A stretch of DNA of 64,000 nucleotides, taken from assembly GCA_001896885.1 (NCBI GenBank), contig MKRJ01000034.1, positions 94,223 through 158,222 of the forward strand, given 5' to 3'. Made by a program: the position numbers and the translations under genes. Source of the DNA: Rhizobiales bacterium 65-79. GTDB taxonomy: Bacteria; Pseudomonadota; Alphaproteobacteria; Rhizobiales; Rhizobiaceae. A model generated the notes under the pieces. That model searched no databases, was not told the origin of the DNA, and saw nothing but the letters and a program-made list of their open reading frames with translations. Position 1 is the stretch's first letter, and the number at the start of each line of letters is the position of its first letter. This document shows positions 42,281 to 53,200 of the stretch, one piece after another.

Positions 42281-44109
42281 GGCGGCACAAATCGGAAGAC
42301 GTGCATGTCGGCGGTCGAGTCCACCGCAATGCGTGTGAAAAGCGGCGTGTTGGCGTTCTCGGGATCGCGCAGCACGGCGCACAAGGCGTTGAGCAACTGC
42401 GCGGCGCGCGTCCGGCAAGGCGCACTGGCCATAAGCGTGATGGCGGCGCTCTCATGGGTCGGCGCGTAGGATTTCTGCGTGAGCAAATGAGCGGTGAACG
42501 CTGGGGGGTCGGCAAAAGCCGTCCCCAGCGCGGTTCCAACCGCGGCCAGCATCGCGGCTTCGTCCGCGCCCGCAATCCAAGAAACCACATGCTCCATCGC
42601 CCAGCCCTGCGGCCAGAAGACGACAGCGCGCGGCGGAGGATTGCTGGCTTTCACTGCATCGAAGTATCCGCGCCCCTCATTGTCCCCGTCCACGAGGATG
42701 CAAGGCCGCGTGTGAACGGCACTGACCAGCGCGAACGTATCGGCAATCTTGGCGTCGATGGTCGGCACGACGCCAACGAAGGTGGAGAGAAGCGGCGCGC
42801 CGTCTCCAGCGTCCTCCCAACCTTGATGCAGTTCAAGAGCGGTTTGCAGCGCCTCAAGCCATGCCACGTCCGAAACCCCTTCCGGGATCAGCACGCATTC
42901 GTGCATGAGCGCGCCTACAAGTTTCTGCCGCCATGCAAAGAGCAAATGTTGCTGGTGGTTGGTCGGCTGCGCGGGCACCGGGTCCATCAGAGGCTTGGCG
43001 TTCAGGACGCCTTCGCGCGTTTCGATAAAGAGTGTATCGGGCGCGGGAAACATCGCGGCGACGATGGGCGAATGCGTTGTCACGATGGTCTGGTTGCACA
43101 ACGCGTTGAGGCGATTGACCAGCCGCTTCTGCTGCGAGGGCTGGATATGCAGTTCGGGTTCCTCGACGGCCAGCACAAAGGACTGGCCCGTCTCCGCGCG
43201 CGCCTTGCCGAATTGCATGAGCAGCAGAAGGCTTTGAAGGGAGACAAGGCCCGTGCCCTGTCGCTGTGAGGGAAGGGTTGGCCCTGTGCCCTGCACAAAG
43301 TGCGGCACGACGCTTTCCAGAACGGAATCACTATCGGTCGAGGTCAGGCGCAACTGGAGTCTGGGCGCGCTGGCCATGAGTGTGCGCAACTCGTCATTGG
43401 CAGCATTGACGATCTCGGACAGCCCCGGCTGGTCTTCGAGCCGCGCCCCTTCGGGTGGAGTCCAGAGGCGCGCTCGCTCGGCGCGCACGGCCTGCGCGGG
43501 CATGTCTCCGCGCGTAGCCACCACGCGGCGAAACAGTTCCGAGGAAAAGGAAATCCAGCGATCCCATGTGCGCGAGGCCGGGACCAGAAAGAAGCCAAGC
43601 TCCTGTAGCGCCTTGGTGTGAATGGTGCGCAGATGCGCGTCTTCAGCGAACGGATCGCCCAGCGTAGCCTCATCGTCCACGAAAAAGCGGATCGTTTCGG
43701 CTTCCAATTCGTCCAGATCGAACCGAGCGACAAAGCCGATCTGCACGGCCAGGTCGGTGTGCTGCGCATTTGGCGCAGCGCTCAAGGTCTTGGCGTTCGG
43801 GTCGAACCACTTCTCAACACCGCGCTCGGGACTGAACCATGAGGGATGATGTCGCGGGTCGTTGGGCGCAAAGCCCGTCACGGTGGCGATGCATAGGATG
43901 CGGGCGGCTTCGTTGGGCGCGCTCCCGTGAAAATCGTGCTCGGTCAGCCGGCGCACCAGTCGGTCGCGCCCGAAGAGCAACGCCAGCGCCTCAATAATTG
44001 TCGTCTTGCCGCTATTGTTCGGGCCGACCAAAACGGCGTGGCGGCCCAGCACAATATCCGCCGAACGCACCCCGCGAAAGCCGGAGATCTTCAAGCGGAC
44101 GATATGCAT
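42277..44109 (-). CDS. gajA: Gabija-type OLD-family nuclease GajA
   Basis: A 610-residue OLD-family protein. N-terminal ABC-type ATPase: Walker A LVGPNNSGKTT (res 28-37), signature-region SQRQGTGLVSLQSLLLL, Walker B FVLAVEEPELHIQP. C-terminal TOPRIM nuclease: CVLIPEGVSDVAWLEAL (catalytic Glu) and PCILVDGDNEGRG (DxD). With an adjacent UvrD-type helicase this is the Gabija anti-phage arrangement, in which GajA nicks DNA when nucleotides are depleted. Its start lies 19 bases inside the end of the previous gene. Confidence 0.8.
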   Translation of the reverse strand: MHIVRLKISGFRGVRSADIVLGRHAVLVGPNNSGKTTIIEALALLFGRDRLVRRLTEHDFHGSAPNEAARILCIATVTGFAPNDPRHHPSWFSPERGVEKWFDPNAKTLSAAPNAQHTDLAVQIGFVARFDLDELEAETIRFFVDDEATLGDPFAEDAHLRTIHTKALQELGFFLVPASRTWDRWISFSSELFRRVVATRGDMPAQAVRAERARLWTPPEGARLEDQPGLSEIVNAANDELRTLMASAPRLQLRLTSTDSDSVLESVVPHFVQGTGPTLPSQRQGTGLVSLQSLLLLMQFGKARAETGQSFVLAVEEPELHIQPSQQKRLVNRLNALCNQTIVTTHSPIVAAMFPAPDTLFIETREGVLNAKPLMDPVPAQPTNHQQHLLFAWRQKLVGALMHECVLIPEGVSDVAWLEALQTALELHQGWEDAGDGAPLLSTFVGVVPTIDAKIADTFALVSAVHTRPCILVDGDNEGRGYFDAVKASNPPPRAVVFWPQGWAMEHVVSWIAGADEAAMLAAVGTALGTAFADPPAFTAHLLTQKSYAPTHESAAITLMASAPCRTRAAQLLNALCAVLRDPENANTPLFTRIAVDSTADMHVFRFVPP

Positions 44110-47100
44110 TTTGCCATCTCAAGATAGCGGCAGAAGGCGTTCGCCAACTGAATCTGCCGTGGTGTGCGGCACTCCGCTTCGAAGATCTGCGGTGAGCCGA
44201 CGAGGATCGATACGCATTTGGCGCGAGAGGTGGCGACATTGAGCCGGTTGAGGCTGTAGAGGAACTCCATCCCGCGCGGGGCATCCGCATGGCTCGATGT
44301 CGCCGTGGAATAGATGGCGATCGGCGCTTCCTGGCCTTGGAACTTGTCCACCGTTCCGACGCGCGCGCCTGGCAGGCAATGCTGAATCTCGAAGACCTGC
44401 GCGTTGTAGGGCGTGATGATGACGATGTTGTCGAGCGTGATTGGCTTCTCTTGCCCGTCGCGATCGACCCAGGTTGCCTTACCGGCGAGGATCGCCCGCA
44501 CGAGACGGCCGACCGCTTGTGCCTCTTCGGGCGAGCAGTTCTGATTGCCGCTGTGTGCGACCGGGAGAAGGTAGAGGCCATATCCGCTGATCGGTCCCGA
44601 TCCTTTGATGAGCTGCTTCTCAAGTCCGACCTTCGATCGGAGCTTACCGTCATAGAAGACCTCTGAAGTGTAGGCACAGATCGCAGGATGGAGCCGCCAG
44701 GTCTCTTCGAGGAACAGGCCCTTATCCGCAGAGATCGTCCGCTCGCCGCCGAGAATATGATCGAACGCCGACACATCCGTGCCTTCCGGATGGCTGCCCT
44801 GCATCGGCTGATCGAGTTGCTGCGGATCGCCGATCAGAACCACCGTCTTCGCCGCTTGCGACACCGCGAGCACGTTGGCCAGCGACATCTGCGCGGCCTC
44901 GTCCACGAAGAGCACGTCGACTGTCTCGAAAGCGTCCGGCCGCGACCACAGCCAAGCCGTCCCGCCGCCGACCGAGGCGGCGCCACCGCTCAATGCCGCG
45001 AACAAGTCCTCATTTCTCTTGGCGAAGGACAGGCGATGCTGCGGGTCTTCGACTTCATCGGCCTTGTGGCAGCATTGTAGGTCGATCCCCAATTCGTCGG
45101 CCGCCTTGATCGTCGCATTGATCAGGTTACGAATGACCTTATGACTGTTGGCCGTGATGCCGACTTTCTTGCCGCGGCGCACCAGCTCGCAAATCATCTG
45201 CGCGCCAGTAAAGGTCTTGCCAGCACCGGGCGGTCCCTGGATCGGGAGAACGCCGCCCGCCAGATGGCCGCAGAGCCGAACGGCGGCTTCAACCGTCGTC
45301 TCTCCCGCGCGGTGTAATGGCTCAGCGCCGACCCGCGGACTTTCTCTGAGCAGGAGTTCGCGCGCCGCCTGATAAGGCCCATCCCCGCGTGCGCCGTGGT
45401 CGGCGACATAGTCGCCGATCCGCACCAGCGCCTCGGCCATGACTTGGCCGCCGACATAGCTGTGGGCGAACGCGGCCGGCGGATGGAGGCCGGCGGTATC
45501 CTGGCGCTTCTTGATATCGACGGTGTTGTCCGCAAACGAGATCGCCTCGACTTTGCCGAGTTTGGCGCCGCCGAGATTGCAGAGTTCCTCGCCGCCGCGA
45601 ATCTCAGTCTCCTGCGGCGGAAAAAGGTAACGATGGATCGGCGCCCTGGCGGTGCCGCCGGCCGCGCCCGCAAAGACGAGACCGGAGAGTCCGGCGCGCT
45701 CATCGAGCAAATCCTCGGCCGAGAACGCGGCCAGCCGGAAATACTCCCACCACACCGCCTTTTCTTCCCGTCGGTGCCAATCAACAATATTTGCCAAGAT
45801 CCAACGGGCCTGCTGCTCCGCATTCCGTTCAGCAGGATCGACCGGAACATCAGCCATCAGCCTTTCGATCAGCGCGCTGATCTTGATCAGCCAGCCGGTG
45901 ATCTTCTCGTTCGGCGCGCCGTCGCCAGGTTGCGGCCGGGGCACGTCTGTCCCGTCAGCGACAAGCTTCGCCCGGTGCGCTTCGAGCCAGTCGCGCAAGA
46001 CCAGGGTGGAACGGCAATCATCCTCGTTGTAGGCGCGCACCACTGCCTTGGTCTCTTCGGTAATTGATGGCGCATCGCTGAGCTCGATATTGGCCTGAAG
46101 ATTGGCGAGCGCAACATTCGCGTCGGTCAGAGCCGTTTGGCGTTCGAAGCCATAGAAGGGCTCCAACCGCTTGATCGAATAGCTTTCGACGCTTGCGCGA
46201 AGACTATGGCGCACGACTTGATAGAGATCGACGAAGAGGCCAGCGCGGAGCATCCGGTCGATCTCCTCCTCGCGCGTCGCGTAGCGGCCCATCAGGCGCT
46301 TCAGGGCCGCCGGCTCATAGGGAGCGTAGTGGTAGATGTGCAGGCTGGGGAACAGAGCCCACCGCGTCATCACAAAATCGACGAACTTCTCAAAGGCGCG
46401 CTTCTCGTCGGCACGGGTGAAAGCCCAGTCGCCCTCGTAGACGAGCGCGCCGTGTGCGTCCTTGAACAGACTGCCGACCAGATATTCGAGGCCGTGCTCG
46501 CCCACAAATGGATCGCCTTCGAAGTCAAGAAACACATCGCCTTCAGAAGGCTCGGGCAGACGGGTGAGCCCGAAGCCGGTCTCCACCGGCAGCAGCTCGA
46601 ATTTGCAAGTCCCTGATGTGCGGGCCTCGACCACGATCCGCGCCTGCTCGCGGATGCGGATATAGGAATCGGCCGAACCGCGATCGGGCTTCCACTCGAG
46701 CGGCAAGGGCATGCCGGCCAAACCTTGCACCGTCGTGATGTCGCGCGCCTTCAGCTCATTGATCTGAATCTTCGAGATGCCGGCAACGAGGCAGAGATGA
46801 TCGTCATCGCGGCGACGCTTGTCGCAAGCCTCTCGCCAACGGCAGATATCGCAATGCTCGATTGGATCGGGGTAGGTGTCATCTGTCGCCGGCGCGGCCA
46901 TGGCCGTCAGCAACGCGCGCTTCACCTTCCGGAAATACGCCGCATAGTCGGCGAAGCGATATTGCTGCGGCTGAAATTCCGACCACGGCGCGACGACATA
47001 CATGTATTCGGGCGGAAGGCCCTGCGTGGCGGCCAGCAGGTCGGCATAGAGACATAGTTGCAGGATCGTCCCGGCTTTCGTTTCGCGTGCGAGCTTGGTG

Positions 47101-47498
47101 TCGACCGGCTCATAGGACCAGCCGCCCAGCGCGCTCGATACTTCGACGCGGCGCAGGATGTCGGCGCGTCCGTTCCAGCCTTGATGCGCGAGCGCTGCCT
47201 GAGCGATGACCGGAACGCCGCGCTGCATGGCCGCGCGCGTCTCAGCGACGGCCCCGTGCGTGACTTCGACACCGTCGATCCGCACGGCGTCCAGCCCCGC
47301 GGTGGTGAGGTGCTCTATGTAACTCTGCTCATGGGCTATCCCGCGTTCCGCCAGGATCTGCAGAAGGGGGTCCCAGACCTTCGGCTTCGATAAAGCCCCG
47401 TTGGCCACCGCGCGGTCCAAGCCCGCGAGGTGATGACAGTTCAGGTAGCCGACCAGGTCGGTCGCGCTGAGTTCGAAGGAATCTCCGACCTTTTTCAT
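44091..47498 (-). CDS. TM0106-type RecB-like nuclease fused to SF1 helicase
   Basis: A 1135-residue multidomain protein. N-terminus is a Cas4/RecB-like nuclease: a [4Fe-4S] set Cys21, Cys216, Cys219, Cys225 and active-site residues Asp112 (GRADIL) and Asp133/Lys135 (VDTK). A DnaQ-like segment follows ([10 protein letters not shown]...[12 protein letters not shown]). The C-terminal half is an SF1B/Upf1-like helicase: Walker [12 protein letters not shown], Walker [12 protein letters not shown], and [16 protein letters not shown]...[11 protein letters not shown]. Known as the TM0106 family and found in defence islands. Overlaps gajA by 19 bases and the Mrr-like gene by 4, so it is coupled to both. 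Confidence 0.85.
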   Translation of the reverse strand: MKKVGDSFELSATDLVGYLNCHHLAGLDRAVANGALSKPKVWDPLLQILAERGIAHEQSYIEHLTTAGLDAVRIDGVEVTHGAVAETRAAMQRGVPVIAQAALAHQGWNGRADILRRVEVSSALGGWSYEPVDTKLARETKAGTILQLCLYADLLAATQGLPPEYMYVVAPWSEFQPQQYRFADYAAYFRKVKRALLTAMAAPATDDTYPDPIEHCDICRWREACDKRRRDDDHLCLVAGISKIQINELKARDITTVQGLAGMPLPLEWKPDRGSADSYIRIREQARIVVEARTSGTCKFELLPVETGFGLTRLPEPSEGDVFLDFEGDPFVGEHGLEYLVGSLFKDAHGALVYEGDWAFTRADEKRAFEKFVDFVMTRWALFPSLHIYHYAPYEPAALKRLMGRYATREEEIDRMLRAGLFVDLYQVVRHSLRASVESYSIKRLEPFYGFERQTALTDANVALANLQANIELSDAPSITEETKAVVRAYNEDDCRSTLVLRDWLEAHRAKLVADGTDVPRPQPGDGAPNEKITGWLIKISALIERLMADVPVDPAERNAEQQARWILANIVDWHRREEKAVWWEYFRLAAFSAEDLLDERAGLSGLVFAGAAGGTARAPIHRYLFPPQETEIRGGEELCNLGGAKLGKVEAISFADNTVDIKKRQDTAGLHPPAAFAHSYVGGQVMAEALVRIGDYVADHGARGDGPYQAARELLLRESPRVGAEPLHRAGETTVEAAVRLCGHLAGGVLPIQGPPGAGKTFTGAQMICELVRRGKKVGITANSHKVIRNLINATIKAADELGIDLQCCHKADEVEDPQHRLSFAKRNEDLFAALSGGAASVGGGTAWLWSRPDAFETVDVLFVDEAAQMSLANVLAVSQAAKTVVLIGDPQQLDQPMQGSHPEGTDVSAFDHILGGERTISADKGLFLEETWRLHPAICAYTSEVFYDGKLRSKVGLEKQLIKGSGPISGYGLYLLPVAHSGNQNCSPEEAQAVGRLVRAILAGKATWVDRDGQEKPITLDNIVIITPYNAQVFEIQHCLPGARVGTVDKFQGQEAPIAIYSTATSSHADAPRGMEFLYSLNRLNVATSRAKCVSILVGSPQIFEAECRTPRQIQLANAFCRYLEMAKCISSA

Positions 47499-48406
47499 GT
47501 GGTTTGAAAGCTTAGGTCGCGCACGGGAATGTACGCGCGGTTAGTTTCAGCAGCACGGCGCGCCTTTTCCTCGAGCACTGCAATGAGCGAGACGCGCCGC
47601 GATAGCACCTCGTACAGATCGAGCCCGTCGACGCAGATGAGGTTCGTCTGACGGCCGCGGCTGAATGCCTCTAGGCCCTCCTGGGTGAATCCTGAGTTGC
47701 TGACGAATAGGCCGCGCGCCCACGCCGCCTTGCCCGCGACTTTGCCCGAAAACGCCATCAGGTCGGCAAACCCAATCTGTGGCCCATGCCACTTGGCTTC
47801 GACCAGATAGGTTTCCGCGTGCAGCCGAAAGCTCCCGTCAATCTGCTCTCCCACGATACGGAAGGAACCACGGGGCGCCAGACCGAATGCGGCAAACACA
47901 TCCGAGAGAAAATTTTCAAACCTCAGGCCTCGTTCTTGTGGGCTTAGGTGCGATATCTCGATCAAGCGAGCAATCAGGGTCTGAGCCGACGCCTCTGATA
48001 AGATTGGCTCGGTCGTAGCACGCGCAGGCTTCGGCGGTTCGCCGAAGCTCTTCAGGAAGGCTGGATCGAGAAGCTCCGGAATCCTGAAGGAAACGCCCGG
48101 CAGCGACGCGTTCAATCGATCAATTTCATCGCGAGCCAGCGGATTACCCTTGCCCCGGCGCCAAGTCATCGATTGGTGGACGATGGCGATGATCAACGGT
48201 GTGAAACAGTTCCGGCGGTATTCCAGCGTTCGCTTCAGGAGCTCGACAATTGCCGGCCGCTTACTCCCAGCAGTCCAGAACTCACCGACACCGGCTTGGG
48301 CAGCAGCAAGAGGAAAAGCAGTCTTGTTATTGCCGCTTCCCGGCAGGAAGTCATAGAGAAGATCGGCGATATTCTCGATGGCCTGCGCCTCCGCGAGCGA
48401 CAACAT
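47495..48406 (-). CDS. Mrr-like restriction endonuclease
   Basis: A 303-residue protein with a C-terminal PD-(D/E)xK-type core: [22 protein letters not shown] (Asp and ExK) in the Mrr/restriction_endonuclease fold; N-terminus is helical ([20 protein letters not shown]). Mrr-like enzymes cleave modified DNA. The stop overlaps the TM0106 start by 4 bases (ATGA). The neighbour above starts 4 bases away. Modification specificity cannot be read. Confidence 0.7.
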   Translation of the reverse strand: MLSLAEAQAIENIADLLYDFLPGSGNNKTAFPLAAAQAGVGEFWTAGSKRPAIVELLKRTLEYRRNCFTPLIIAIVHQSMTWRRGKGNPLARDEIDRLNASLPGVSFRIPELLDPAFLKSFGEPPKPARATTEPILSEASAQTLIARLIEISHLSPQERGLRFENFLSDVFAAFGLAPRGSFRIVGEQIDGSFRLHAETYLVEAKWHGPQIGFADLMAFSGKVAGKAAWARGLFVSNSGFTQEGLEAFSRGRQTNLICVDGLDLYEVLSRRVSLIAVLEEKARRAAETNRAYIPVRDLSFQTT

Positions 48407-48409
48407 AGC

Positions 48410-49522
48410 TCAATCCTCCGATGAAACGAGTCTGAGCGGTGGCCGCGGGCGGCTTCGATCGCCGCTGTTGGGAATACCGTCGAGGCTGGTCAACGCCAAG
48501 CCGAACACTAGTTCATCAATATCTTTGGGGTGGACGCGCAGCGCCTCTGCGACCTCCTCCTTGCTGACTCCTTCCTTTCGGAGCGCCGCGAACACCTTTT
48601 GCAACACCTGCGAAATCTCACGGGGAGCGCCGTCCGGCTCTTTTTTACGGAACCCACGCGACGAGATCTCGATATAGAGCTTGCGATAGTGCCATTCAGA
48701 CAGAAGATCGAGTTTATGGAGGCGGTACGTCATCGCCGCCAGTGATACGCCCCAGACCTTTTTGAGCCGCATGAGATTGTCGATGGTGGCAAAGCGCGGC
48801 GCATGAGCACGCACACTGGCTGGCGGCATCAGCAATGCGGACGCGAACGCGTTGGCATCCTGCTCAGCCTCCTGACCATTGGGCGCAGCGTGACGGTGCA
48901 GAACCAAATGCCCCAACTCGTGGGCGGCATCGAACCGTCCATGCTCGGCCGACTTGAGCGTGTTGAGAAAGACAAAGGGGCGATCTCGTCGCCACATGGA
49001 GAATGCGTCAACCTCAGCAGCATCAATGGCGAGCGAGTAGACGCGCACACCCTTCGATTCGAGCAAATGCACCATGTTTTTGATCGGGAGTTCTCCCAAC
49101 TCCCATGCACGACGTACCGCCGCCGCCGCCGTTTCGGGACTTGCATCACGACCGAGATCAGGCAATTCGGGCGCAGGCAAATCGAAGCGTGTTTCGATCC
49201 ATTCGTTGAGGAGCATTGCCACAGCGCCGCTACCGAGCGCGGTGTCGCGTTGGCGCGCCGTCATCTTCGACAAAGACCGAAAGCTCGCCGTGTCGATCGC
49301 CGGCTCCTCGATATCGTCACCAAAGAAGAACGCCTGCGGAAAGTTCAGCGAGCGAGCAATGGTCGCCAACCGCTCAGGCTCCGGACTAAACTCGCCCGTC
49401 TCGTAAGCTGAAACCGATCGCAACTCTACGCCGATACTCGCGGCGAGGCGGGTCTTGGTTAGTCCGCGTCTCCGACGAGCCCAGGTAAGGCGGGTTGGAT
49501 TGAAAGCATCAACGACTGTCAT
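48410..49522 (-). CDS. XRE-ImmA/IrrE family metallopeptidase regulator
   Basis: A 370-residue protein. N-terminal XRE-type HTH (RLTWARRRRGLTKTRLAASIGVELRSVSAYETGEFSP), then an ImmA/IrrE zinc-peptidase domain with HEXXH in DAAHELGHLVLHRH and downstream Glu in EQDANAFASALLMP. Such proteins cleave repressors or act as repressor/peptidase pairs controlling mobile or defence genes. Start overlaps the stop of the preceding gene by 4 bases (ATGA). It may regulate the island. Confidence 0.85.
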   Translation of the reverse strand: MTVVDAFNPTRLTWARRRRGLTKTRLAASIGVELRSVSAYETGEFSPEPERLATIARSLNFPQAFFFGDDIEEPAIDTASFRSLSKMTARQRDTALGSGAVAMLLNEWIETRFDLPAPELPDLGRDASPETAAAAVRRAWELGELPIKNMVHLLESKGVRVYSLAIDAAEVDAFSMWRRDRPFVFLNTLKSAEHGRFDAAHELGHLVLHRHAAPNGQEAEQDANAFASALLMPPASVRAHAPRFATIDNLMRLKKVWGVSLAAMTYRLHKLDLLSEWHYRKLYIEISSRGFRKKEPDGAPREISQVLQKVFAALRKEGVSKEEVAEALRVHPKDIDELVFGLALTSLDGIPNSGDRSRPRPPLRLVSSED

Positions 49523-50163
49523 GCCTTCCGCTTCACATCGATATCGAGATCCGGGCCGACGGGCGCCACGATTTCAACCTCGGTGCCGTCCAACGGGATC
49601 GATGGCAGCATGATGCGTTCCTGCCAGCGCGTGATCCGGCCGTCCGCCGAAATCTGCGACGGCAACGACAGTTCGCAACGCACCTCTGAGCCAGCACGGT
49701 GGAGAAGCAAAAACCAGGTCAACGGCCCCTCATCGCCCCGCACATGCGGCATGTCAGGAACCGGCAAGTCCAATTCGAGCTGCACCTGATTTACCGAGAT
49801 CGCGTCTGCCGTGCTAACGCCCTTCGGCGCCCGGTTGCTGACATTGGCGGTTGGGATCCCCGTCCCCATGTCGCCGGAAGCAATATTGATCGCCATCGAC
49901 CCATCAGGGTGGATTACCAGGGCGTAGTTCTTCTCATCTGACCGCGTCCAGCCAAGCGGCAGCAAACCTTCCCGCAGCGCCGCGACTGCTTCCATCCAAG
50001 CCGCAATGCCGATGGCGAAGGGCGGGTGATTTATGGTGAAGCTTACCCAGGACAAATACCAACGCCGCGCCGCATGCGCGAGAGGCTCATCGCTCAGCCC
50101 CATGGCTGCCAAGCGGGCCTTCACATCATCCGCATCTATGTACACAGACAGGGGCGCAGCCAT
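49519..50163 (-). CDS. Unknown protein coupled to the ImmA-type peptidase
   Basis: A 214-residue soluble protein of no family I recognise. Features: SVYIDADDVKARLAAMGL at the N-terminus, WYLSWVSFTINHPPFAIGIAAWMEAVAAL, and a C-terminal beta-rich part ending EVEIVAPVGPDLDIDVKRKA. GGAG precedes ATG 50163. Four-base overlap with the XRE-ImmA gene implies a functional pair, such as a peptidase substrate or co-regulator. A promoter-like site with an inverted repeat lies 33-61 bases upstream. Confidence 0.65.
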   Translation of the reverse strand: MAAPLSVYIDADDVKARLAAMGLSDEPLAHAARRWYLSWVSFTINHPPFAIGIAAWMEAVAALREGLLPLGWTRSDEKNYALVIHPDGSMAINIASGDMGTGIPTANVSNRAPKGVSTADAISVNQVQLELDLPVPDMPHVRGDEGPLTWFLLLHRAGSEVRCELSLPSQISADGRITRWQERIMLPSIPLDGTEVEIVAPVGPDLDIDVKRKA

Positions 50164-50195
50164 TGGATTCTCCGGGAAAGGGGCAGGTTCCGATT

Positions 50196-50224
50196 TTTCT
50201 ACCTCAAATGAGGGAGAAAAACAA
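50196..50224 (-). promoter_or_regulatory. Possible promoter/operator of the unknown-ImmA unit
   Basis: On the minus strand: TTGTTT (50224-50219), 17 bases, TAGAAA (50201-50196). The spacer ends in CCTCA-TT-TGAGG (50213-50202), a short dyad a HTH regulator could bind. It falls in the 125-base gap between res and the 49519 gene, the only gap over 100 bases in the minus-strand defence genes. Confidence 0.4.
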
Positions 50225-50288
50225 GAACCTCCACCTCCTCCCGTTTGGCTGTCTCCCCCGCTGCCATCGACCTCGGATGGAGCGTCCT

Positions 50289-53200
50289 CTAAAGCCGGTC
50301 CATCAAGTCGTCGACAGTCCTCGCCTTGATATAGCGCGCGGGATTCTTTCCAACCGCCAGCGCCTTGAAATGCGCCTCCCCGCAAGCGATCTTGGCCGCC
50401 TCATTGTCGCGCAGGTCGTCGACAAACATGCTGCCTTTGGTCTCGACAACGAAATACAGGCGCTCTTCGCCGCTGACTTCAACGAGCACCGCCCAATCCG
50501 GGTTGTAGGTCCCGAGCGGTGTCGGCACTTTGAACCACGCCGGCAGCTTCGCGTAGATTTTCACCGATTCGTTTTTTTCTAGCTGCTCCGCAAACGTCCG
50601 CTCAACTCCGCCCGAATCATACACGACGTGCTCGAAGACGGACTTCTGTGCGTCCTTCAGAATATTCCTCAGGTATCCCGTCAGCTCCTCCTGGGCGAAG
50701 AGCTCCTGTGCGTAGTAATACTCATCGCCGATCCGCTGGTATTTAATACCGTCAACGATCGCGAGGCGCTTAGTTCGATTAATTACCTCACCAGCAATTT
50801 CGATGAATGCTTGCGGGTTGCGCTTGAAGTCCGTGAGGCGGCCACACTCGGTCAAGATGCGGACGAGGCTCTTCCGGGTGAGCTGGGTACGATCCTGAAG
50901 GTCAGTGAGCACGTCTGGCAGGACGATATCGCCCTCTTCGATCGTCACGATCGTTCCGCTGTTCTTGTCGTGCTCCTTGGCCCCAACACCGCCTTGTCCA
51001 ATCGACAGATCGGCTTTTCTAATCCGAACGCGCGCCTTCGATACGGGCGGGCCATGGGCGATGGCCTTCGCGCAATCAGCGAGCAGCTTCTCGTTATCGA
51101 AATGAACGCGGTAAGTCGTCTTGTGCTTGATACGGTCCCAAAGCGCCTGGAACTCGGCGCTCTCTAGAATCGCCTGCCGCGTTTTGACGACGATGCGCTC
51201 ATCGGCGTTCTTGATATCCAGCTTGCCGGCCACCTTTTGCAGGACGTCCCGCACCGACGCCAGATGTGCTTCCAGCGCTGCCGGCAAGGCGAACGAGCCA
51301 TCTTTCAGAGCGGTGCGCAAGGTGTCCTGCACCTTGCCTTTGGCATCGACGAACCCCTGCGATTTCAGATGATCGAAGATCAAGGCTGACTCTTCGAACC
51401 CGAGCATTCCGGTTGAGCCGTCGGCCTTGACGACCGGGAGGGTCGCGAACTGATGCTTCTCGACGATCCCGAACTTGATCCCGGTATCCTTCTCGATTTC
51501 CTTCTGCAGGTTCTCGGCGAACTCCTCGTAGCTCTCGGTGGCGATTACAGTCAGCGTGTTGACGTCGAACCCGCGCAGACGTTCGCCTTTCTGATTGACA
51601 CAGAGCCGGAGGCCCCGACCAATCGTTTGCCGGCGCTCGCGCTCAGTACCGATCTCGCGCAGCGCGCAAATCTGAAACACGTTGGGATTGTCCCAGCCTT
51701 CCTTCAGGGCCGAGTGGGAGAAGATGAACTTTAGCTTCGTCTCGAAGCCCAGAAGCTTCTCCTTGTCCTTCATGATCAGGTTGTATGCGCGTTCCGCGTT
51801 ATCGCGAGCTGATTGGGTGTTCTCTGTCGTGTCGGTCCAGCGCCGGGCTTTGTCGATCGAAAAATATCCATCGTGCACATCCTCGGCCTCGGACTGTAAA
51901 TCGACCTCCTTGAACAGGCTGACAAACTCGGGGAGCTTCGCCGCGCGGCGATACTCCTCCTCGAAGATCCGGGCGTACTTGCCTTTCACGGGGTTCCCGT
52001 CGGCGTCATAGGACCGGTAGTGCTCGACCGCGTCGATGAAGAACAGGCTGAGCACCTTGATGCCCAGAGGCGCGAGGCGCTTTTCCTTTTCCAGGTGCTC
52101 GTGGATCGTCCGGCGCAGCATCAGGCGCTTCAGCGCATCCGCATCCACATCGCCCACCGCCTGGCCGCGCTGCAGAAACGTCTCGCTGCCGGGCAGCTTC
52201 ACTTCCAGAAGCTGGTTGTCGCGGGCGGCTCGGATCTCGCCAATCCGGCAGTCGGCGTAGATGGCGCGTTTGGTCAGTTCCTCCAGGTCGTCGCCGTCCT
52301 GAACCACCACCTCTTTGCGGCGGACCTGCTTGCCCTCCAGTACGTCAATTTCGACGCGCGCTGTGACCGATCCTTTGCCGTTGCTCGCCGAAACGAAACG
52401 GACATAGGCCTTGTTGTGGCCGCCCTCGACCTCCAGCGAAGCGACCTCGATCTGCTTGACCAGCTTGCGCTCATAGGCGTCGACCGCATCCAAGCGGAAC
52501 ACCATGTGGTGCTTGTCCACATGGGTCGCCGAATAGCGGAGCGTGCATAGTGGGTTCATCTCGCCAAGTGCATTCTTGCCCGCGCCGGACAGGCCGCCAT
52601 CGACGCTCTGCGGTTCGTCGACGATCAGGATCGGCCGCGTCGCGCGAATCAGATCGATCGGCCGCTCACCACCCGTCTTCTCGCTGTCTTTGTAGAGGTT
52701 GTTGACATCCTTCTTGTTGATGGCGCCAACGGTCACGACCATGACCTGGATGTTTGGGCTGGTGGCGAAATTGCGCACCTGCCCGAGCTTAGTGGAATCG
52801 TAGAGGAAGTAGTCGAAAGGCTGGCCGGAATAGAGGCTCTTGAAATGCTCTTCCGTGATCTGGAGCGTCTTGTAGACGCCTTCCTTGATCGCGACCGACG
52901 GAACGACGATCACGAACTTGGTAAAGCCGTAGAGCTTATTCAGCTCGAACACCGTTCGCAGATAGACATAGGTTTTGCCCGTGCCGGTCTCCATTTCGAC
53001 CGTGAAGTCGCCGGATGTCAGTGCGCTCGATGGTGCGAGCCCATTGCGAAGCTGAATATCCTTGAGATTGGCAATGATCTCGTCATCCAGCAGAGTCAGC
53101 CGATTGCCGATACCGAGTTCGCTTTCGACCAGCCCCAATTCGCCTTGCGGGCCAAGAAACTCGCCGAGATCAAGGTCATTCTGACCGGTCCGTTCGGCCA

